This document shows, piece after piece, positions 12,988 through 16,882 of a stretch of 16,882 nucleotides of DNA (position 1 is its first letter; each line of letters starts with the position of its first letter). The stretch is from contig CAZOTT010000063.1 in the NCBI GenBank assembly GCA_964582785.1, positions 1 to 16,882 of the forward strand, given 5' to 3'. The notes beneath the pieces were generated by a model. The model worked only from the letters and a program-made list of their open reading frames with translations, was not told where the DNA came from and ran no database searches. Position numbers and translations under genes: made by a program. Origin of the DNA: JAMOQA01 sp964582785. Lineage in GTDB: Bacteria; Acidobacteriota; Polarisedimenticolia; J045.

Positions 12988-13833
12988 ATGATCCTGGCCG
13001 TGGCCAGCGGCAAGGGCGGGACCGGCAAGACCACCGTGGCGGTCGGTCTCGCCCTCGCCCTGGGCGAGACGCGCCCGGTCCAGCTCCTCGACGCGGACGT
13101 GGAGGCGCCGAACGCCCACCTCTTTCTCGACGTGGCATGGACGGAGGAACGGCGGGTGGTCACGCGCCGCCCCCGGATCGACCCGGAGGCGTGCGATCTC
13201 TGCGGGCTCTGCATCGAGGCCTGCGAGTTCGGGGCGCTGGCCCGCGCCGGGGAAAGGGTGCTCGTCTTCGACGAGCTGTGCCACGGCTGCGGCCTCTGCC
13301 GGCGGGTCTGTCCCCGGGAGGCGATCCGGGAGATCGAGGTGCCCCTGGGCCGGGTCCAGGTCGGGCGGGCCGCCGGGTTCCCGTTCGCCCGGGGGATCCT
13401 CGACGTCGGGGAGGCGACCGCCACCCCGGTCGTGCACGCGCTCAAGCGGGAGATCGACCCGGGGCGGCTGGTGATCCTCGACTGTCCCCCGGGGACCGGC
13501 TGCCCGACGATCGCCTCCCTCCGGGGAGCCGACGCGGCGCTCCTGGTCACGGAACCGACGCCGTTCGGGCTTCACGATCTCCGGGCGGCGGTGGCGGTCG
13601 CCCGGGCCGTCGGTGTTCCCGCCGGGGTCGTGATCAACCGGGACGGGATCGGCGACGACCGGGTCGCCAGGTGGTGCGAGGAGGAGGGCATCCCGGTCCT
13701 GGCCCGGATCCCCTTCGACCGGGAGGTCGCCGCCCTCTACGCGGCGGGCCGCCACCCGGTCCGGGCGAGCGCCCCGTTCCGGGAGTCGCTCGTCGAGGCG
13801 TTCGCCGGCCTCGAGCAGGAGGTCCTCCGATGA
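12988..13833 (+). CDS. MinD-type ATPase with inserted ferredoxin domain, copy 1
   Basis: The 281-residue product is a Mrp/MinD P-loop ATPase. Its deviant Walker A is GKGGTGKTT (9-17), it has LLDADVEAPNAH (33-44) and the DCPPGTGCP switch region (175-183). Between them a two-cluster ferredoxin insert carries Cys 69, 72, 75, 79 and 98, 101, 104, 108, each CxxCxxCxxxC, suited to two [4Fe-4S] clusters. Proteins of this type are found in pairs beside NifX-domain proteins in anaerobes and are proposed to handle iron-sulfur clusters; a specific reaction is not established. The ATG at 12988 has GGGAGG nine bases upstream. Its stop overlaps the ATG of the second copy. Confidence 0.93.
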   Translation: MILAVASGKGGTGKTTVAVGLALALGETRPVQLLDADVEAPNAHLFLDVAWTEERRVVTRRPRIDPEACDLCGLCIEACEFGALARAGERVLVFDELCHGCGLCRRVCPREAIREIEVPLGRVQVGRAAGFPFARGILDVGEATATPVVHALKREIDPGRLVILDCPPGTGCPTIASLRGADAALLVTEPTPFGLHDLRAAVAVARAVGVPAGVVINRDGIGDDRVARWCEEEGIPVLARIPFDREVAALYAAGRHPVRASAPFRESLVEAFAGLEQEVLR

Positions 13834-14747
13834 GCCGGCCGGACAACCCCGGGCGGGTGCCGACGGTGGTCTTCCTCTCCGGCAAGGGGGGGACGGGGAA
13901 GACCTCGGTGGCCGCGGCCTTCGCCGTGCTGGGAGGGGTCCAGGTGCTCGCCGACGCGGACGTCGAGGCGGCGAACCTGCACATCCTGCTGGCGCCCCGG
14001 GTGAAGGCCGAGGGGGACTTCGAGGGCTCGAAGGCGGCCGTCAAGGATGACGCCCGGTGCACCCGGTGCGGGGCGTGCCGGGAGGCGTGCCGCTTCGAGG
14101 CGATCGACGAGACGTTCGCCATCGACCCGTGGCTCTGCGAGGGGTGCGGCGCCTGTGTCCACGCCTGCCCCGTCGACGCGATCCGCCTGGAGTCCCGGGT
14201 CACCGGCCACTGGATCACCGGGGAGTCCTCCCGTGGTCCCTTCGCCGGCGCGGAGCTCCTGCCCGGCGAGGAGAACTCGGGCAAGCTGGTCACCCTGGTC
14301 CGGCAGAAGGCCCGGGAGCTCGCCGACCGGACCCGCCCGCCGCGGGTGCTCGTCGACGGGCCCCCGGGGATCGGCTGCCCGGTGATCGCCGGCATCACCG
14401 GGGTGGACGGGGCGATCCTCGTCACCGAGCCGAGCGTCGCGGGGCTCCACGACGTGGAGCGCGCCCTCGGGGTGGTGCGGCACTTCGGGGCCCCCGCCGC
14501 CCTCGTGATCAACAGGTGGGACCTCGCCCCCGCGATGGCGGACCGGGTCGAGGCCTGGGCCGCCGGGGAAGGGATCCCCGTGCTGGCCCGGGTCCCCTGG
14601 GACCCCGCGGTCCCCCGGGCGATGGTGGCGGGGAAGAGCGTCGTCGAGGCCGATCCGGACGCCCCGGCCTCCCGGGCCCTCCGGGAAGCGCACGGGCGGT
14701 TCCTCCGGCTCGTCGCCGGGGAGCCGGGGAAAACCGGGCCTTCTTGA
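13830..14747 (+). CDS. MinD-type ATPase with inserted ferredoxin domain, copy 2
   Basis: The 305-residue product parallels its neighbour. It has Walker A GKGGTGKTS (18-26), ADADVEAANLH (41-51), a ferredoxin insert with Cys 77, 80, 83, 87 and 103, 106, 109, 113, and DGPPGIGCP (176-184) in the switch region. It is diverged from copy 1, so the pair probably forms a heterodimer rather than being a recent duplicate. The ATGA overlap with copy 1 keeps the two in equal ratio. The TTGACC of a candidate promoter for the following chaperone genes overlaps the stop codon. Family assignment is firm; the cellular role is inferred from the NifX neighbours. Confidence 0.93.
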   Translation: MSRPDNPGRVPTVVFLSGKGGTGKTSVAAAFAVLGGVQVLADADVEAANLHILLAPRVKAEGDFEGSKAAVKDDARCTRCGACREACRFEAIDETFAIDPWLCEGCGACVHACPVDAIRLESRVTGHWITGESSRGPFAGAELLPGEENSGKLVTLVRQKARELADRTRPPRVLVDGPPGIGCPVIAGITGVDGAILVTEPSVAGLHDVERALGVVRHFGAPAALVINRWDLAPAMADRVEAWAAGEGIPVLARVPWDPAVPRAMVAGKSVVEADPDAPASRALREAHGRFLRLVAGEPGKTGPS

Positions 14748-14772
14748 CCCGGTTCGCCGCCGATCCCATAGA
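14744..14772 (+). promoter_or_regulatory. Promoter candidate for dnaJ-like/clpB genes
   Basis: TTGACC (14744-14749) overlaps the upstream stop codon. CATAGA (14767-14772) lies 17 bases downstream. A 7-bp hairpin (14780-14786 with 14791-14797) follows at the expected transcript start. No CIRCE element or clear heat-shock sigma pattern was seen. Confidence 0.4.
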
Positions 14773-14911
14773 GTGTGACCGGCGGAGGGATCCGCCGCGG
14801 CCCGTTCCCGAGGCCGGTCGGTTGGTCGTCGTCACGGTGGTTCCGTGACCCCCCGGGAGCGGGCGGGCCGCGCCGGGCCGGGAAGCCCGGCCGGGCGAAG
14901 GGGGTCGATCC

Positions 14912-15922
14912 GTGACCGTCACGTACAGGGACTACTACAAGATCCTCGGCGTGGAACGGAACGCCACGCAGGAGGAGATCAAGAAGGCGTACCGGCGCCT
15001 GGCCCGGGAGTACCACCCGGACCGGAACAGCTCCCCGGACGCCGCCGAGAAGTTCAAGGAGATCAACGAGGCCTACCAGGTCCTCGGGGACCCGGAGAAG
15101 CGGAAGAAGTACGACCAGCTCGGCGCGGGCTGGCAGGACGGCAGCCCCTTCGAGCCGCCCCCCGGCTGGGAGCCGTTCGGTGGTGGCGGCGGCTTCCGGG
15201 TCCACGTGGGGAACATGGAGGACCTCGGGGACATCCTCGGGGGTCTCGGCGGTGCCGCCGGGTCCGGCGGCACCTTCTCGGACTTCTTCGAGATGCTGTT
15301 CGGCAACCTCGGCTTCGGCGGAGGGGCCGCCGGCGGCTCCCGGCGGGCCGGGCGGTCCCGGCGGGGTGCCGCAAGGGGCCGGGACGTCGAGGCGGAGGTG
15401 GAGTTCTCCCTGCTCGACCTGGTCCGGGGTGGCCAGCGCAGGCTGACCCTGGGGATCCCGGGGCCCGACGGCCGGGTCGAGCGGAAGACGGTGACGGTGA
15501 ACCTGCCCCGGGGCCTCCGCCCCGGGGGGAAGCTGCGGATCCCCGGGCACGGAGCCCCCTCCCCGGGAGGAGGGCCCCCGGGAGACCTCTACCTGCGGGT
15601 AAAGGTCCGCCCGGAACCGGGGTTCGAGATCCGGGGAGACGACCTGCTCGCCGAGGTGCCCGTACCGGCCCCCCTGGCCGTCGTCGGCGGGGTGGCCCGG
15701 GTGGAGACCCCGGAGGGGCCGGTGGCGATCCGGATCGCCCCGGGCACCCAGGGCGGACAGAAGCTCCGGGTGCGCGGGAAGGGACTGCCCCGGAAGGACG
15801 GAACCCGCGGGGACCTGATCGCGACGATCCGGCTCACGGTGCCGCGGGATCCGACGCCGGACGAGAAGGAACTCTGGGAGCGCCTCGCGGCGCTCTCCGG
15901 CCAGCCGGGCCACGCGAGGTGA
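14912..15922 (+). CDS. DnaJ-family co-chaperone, CbpA type (no zinc finger)
   Basis: The 336-residue product begins with a complete J domain (YYKILGVERNATQEEIKKAY, HPD at 35-37, ending near KKYDQLG at about 71), which stimulates DnaK ATPase. A Gly/Phe-rich linker follows (about 90-150). No CxxCxGxG zinc repeats are present, so it is of the CbpA/type II form. The C-terminal domains bind substrate (RDVEAEVEFSLLDLVRGG, then VNLPRGLRPGGKLRIPGHG and RGKGLPRKDGTRGDL). The GTG at 14912 has AAGGGGGT seven bases upstream. clpB starts four bases after its stop, so the two form a protein-quality-control operon. An adjacent Arg/Gly stretch (SRRAGRSRRGAARG) separates linker and C-domain. Confidence 0.93.
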   Translation: MTVTYRDYYKILGVERNATQEEIKKAYRRLAREYHPDRNSSPDAAEKFKEINEAYQVLGDPEKRKKYDQLGAGWQDGSPFEPPPGWEPFGGGGGFRVHVGNMEDLGDILGGLGGAAGSGGTFSDFFEMLFGNLGFGGGAAGGSRRAGRSRRGAARGRDVEAEVEFSLLDLVRGGQRRLTLGIPGPDGRVERKTVTVNLPRGLRPGGKLRIPGHGAPSPGGGPPGDLYLRVKVRPEPGFEIRGDDLLAEVPVPAPLAVVGGVARVETPEGPVAIRIAPGTQGGQKLRVRGKGLPRKDGTRGDLIATIRLTVPRDPTPDEKELWERLAALSGQPGHAR

Positions 15923-15926
15923 CGAG

Positions 15927-16882
15927 ATGAACTGGGACAAGCTGACGGAAAAGGCCGCCGAGGCCGTGCAGGAGGCGCAGAAGGAAGCCCTGCGCCGGAA
16001 CCACCAGGTGATCGAGGACGTCCACCTGCTGCGGGCGCTGCTCGCCCAGGAGGGAGGGTTCGTTCCCCCCCTGCTGCGGGCGGCCGGCGTGGACGTGGCG
16101 GCGCTCAGTGCGCGGGTGGAGGAGGAGCTGGGGAAGCTCCCCGCCGTGACGGGCCCGGGCGCGCAGAACCAGCAGGTGGGGATCGGTCCCCGCCTGCAGC
16201 GGGTGCTCCTCGCCGCGGAGGACGAGGCGAAGCAGCTCGGGGACGAGTACGTCTCGGTCGAGCACTTCCTCCTCGCGATGGAGCGGACCGGGGTCGACGC
16301 CTGGCGGCTCCTCGCGGCGGCCGGAGCGAGCCGGGACGGCCTGCTCGCCGGCCTGCGCCAGCTCCGGGGCAGCCAGCGGGTGACCAGCCGCGACCCGGAG
16401 AGCACCTACCAGGCCCTCGAGAAGTTCGGCCGGGACCTGACCGAGCTCGCCCGCCGCGGCAGGCTCGACCCGGTCATCGGCCGGGACGAGGAGATCCGCC
16501 GGGTGATCGAGGTTCTTTCCCGGCGGACGAAGAACAACCCGGTGCTGATCGGCGAGCCCGGCGTGGGCAAGACCGCCATCGTCGAGGGGCTGGCCCAGCG
16601 TATCGTCAACGGCGAGGTGCCGGAGGGGCTGCGCAACCGGCGCCTGCTCTCGCTGGACATGGGCGCCCTGATCGCCGGGGCCAAGTTCCGCGGCGAATTT
16701 GAAGAAAGGCTCAAGGCGGTGCTCAACGACATCACCCGCTCGGAAGGGCAGATCATCCTGTTCATCGACGAGATCCACACCGTCGTCGACGCCGGCAAGG
16801 CGGAAGGCGCGATGGATGCCGGCAACATGCTCAAGCCGGCCCTGGCCCGGGGCGAGCTGCACTGCATCGGCGCCACCACCCT
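15927..16882 (+). CDS. clpB: ClpB disaggregase, N-terminal part (cut by window end)
   Basis: ClpB is the Hsp100 AAA+ ring ATPase that pulls proteins out of aggregates with DnaK/DnaJ. The visible 318 residues cover the N-domain (two Clp repeats, 1-148, with WDKLTEKAAEAVQEA and VSVEHFLLAM) and most of the first AAA+ module. The latter has DPVIGRDEEIRRVIEVLSRR (181-200), Walker A GEPGVGKT (209-216), pore loop GAKFRGEFEER (261-271) and Walker B ILFIDE (277-282), then a stretch with GKAEGAMDAGNMLKPALARGELHCIGATT. Residue 288 is Asp where the family normally has Gly (VGAGKAEG). The ATG at 15927 is four bases after the dnaJ-like stop. The gene continues beyond the window. Confidence 0.95.
   Translation, partial: MNWDKLTEKAAEAVQEAQKEALRRNHQVIEDVHLLRALLAQEGGFVPPLLRAAGVDVAALSARVEEELGKLPAVTGPGAQNQQVGIGPRLQRVLLAAEDEAKQLGDEYVSVEHFLLAMERTGVDAWRLLAAAGASRDGLLAGLRQLRGSQRVTSRDPESTYQALEKFGRDLTELARRGRLDPVIGRDEEIRRVIEVLSRRTKNNPVLIGEPGVGKTAIVEGLAQRIVNGEVPEGLRNRRLLSLDMGALIAGAKFRGEFEERLKAVLNDITRSEGQIILFIDEIHTVVDAGKAEGAMDAGNMLKPALARGELHCIGATT

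Noticed and set aside
11592..14747. Nitrogen fixation cluster
   Set aside because: NifX/NifB-type domains occur in many non-fixing genomes, and no nifH, nifD, nifK, nifE or nifN sequence is present in the window.
13634..16405. Long minus-strand open frame opposite the MinD, dnaJ-like and clpB genes
   Set aside because: The plus strand here has unmistakable protein families. The minus product is Arg/Ser/Pro-rich without motifs.

Overview
The window is very GC-rich, with short intergenic gaps, strong GGAGG-type ribosome binding sites, many GTG starts and ATGA or GTGA stop/start overlaps. Two MinD-type ATPases with inserted ferredoxin clusters sit beside NifX/NifB-domain proteins and a DUF134 regulator. 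That combination is typical of anaerobic or microaerophilic bacteria such as Desulfobacterota-like lineages. The taxon is an inference; no rRNA or tRNA gene was seen to settle it.

Layout. (1) 1-572 is the 3' end of murJ, the lipid II flippase. (2) 573-6271 is an accessory stretch with visibly less extreme base and codon use. It holds an unrecognised Cys-rich secreted protein (878-1789), a four-helix membrane protein (1944-2504), an XRE-type HTH/TPR regulator (2714-3949) translationally coupled to a secreted propeller-like protein (3946-4839), and a 5'-truncated copy of the membrane protein (5239-5613). The two membrane-protein copies end in an identical 70-bp block (2487-2556 and 5596-5665) that brackets the regulator/secreted pair. 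About 660 bp of repeat-bearing non-coding DNA follows. (3) 6272-8884 is housekeeping: a DUF2007 protein, thiL and serS. (4) On the minus strand, 11105-8863 carries a DUF134 HTH protein, a small membrane protein and a Na+/solute symporter; the last overlaps the end of serS convergently. (5) Divergent from these, 11592-14747 is a tight operon: a small Trp/Gly/Arg-rich protein, two NifX/NifB-domain proteins (one with an RGG-like tail) and two ferredoxin-MinD ATPases. (6) 14912-16882 is a dnaJ/cbpA-type co-chaperone followed by clpB, cut by the window end.

The most interesting part is the 486-bp divergent region 11106-11591. On the minus strand a 23-bp perfect inverted repeat closes a roughly 150-nt structured leader just upstream of the DUF134 start. 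One arm of it can pair alternatively with sequence touching the Shine-Dalgarno, which is a riboswitch-like layout. On the plus strand, the best promoter in the window contains a perfect 14-bp palindrome between and into its core elements. Its predicted transcript begins with two adjacent hairpins that present GGAA in their loops directly before the ribosome binding site. Together these suggest a multi-level control region for the NifX/MinD system. The second lead is the XRE-TPR/secreted-protein cassette between long direct repeats. All functional links are inferred from sequence and context only.
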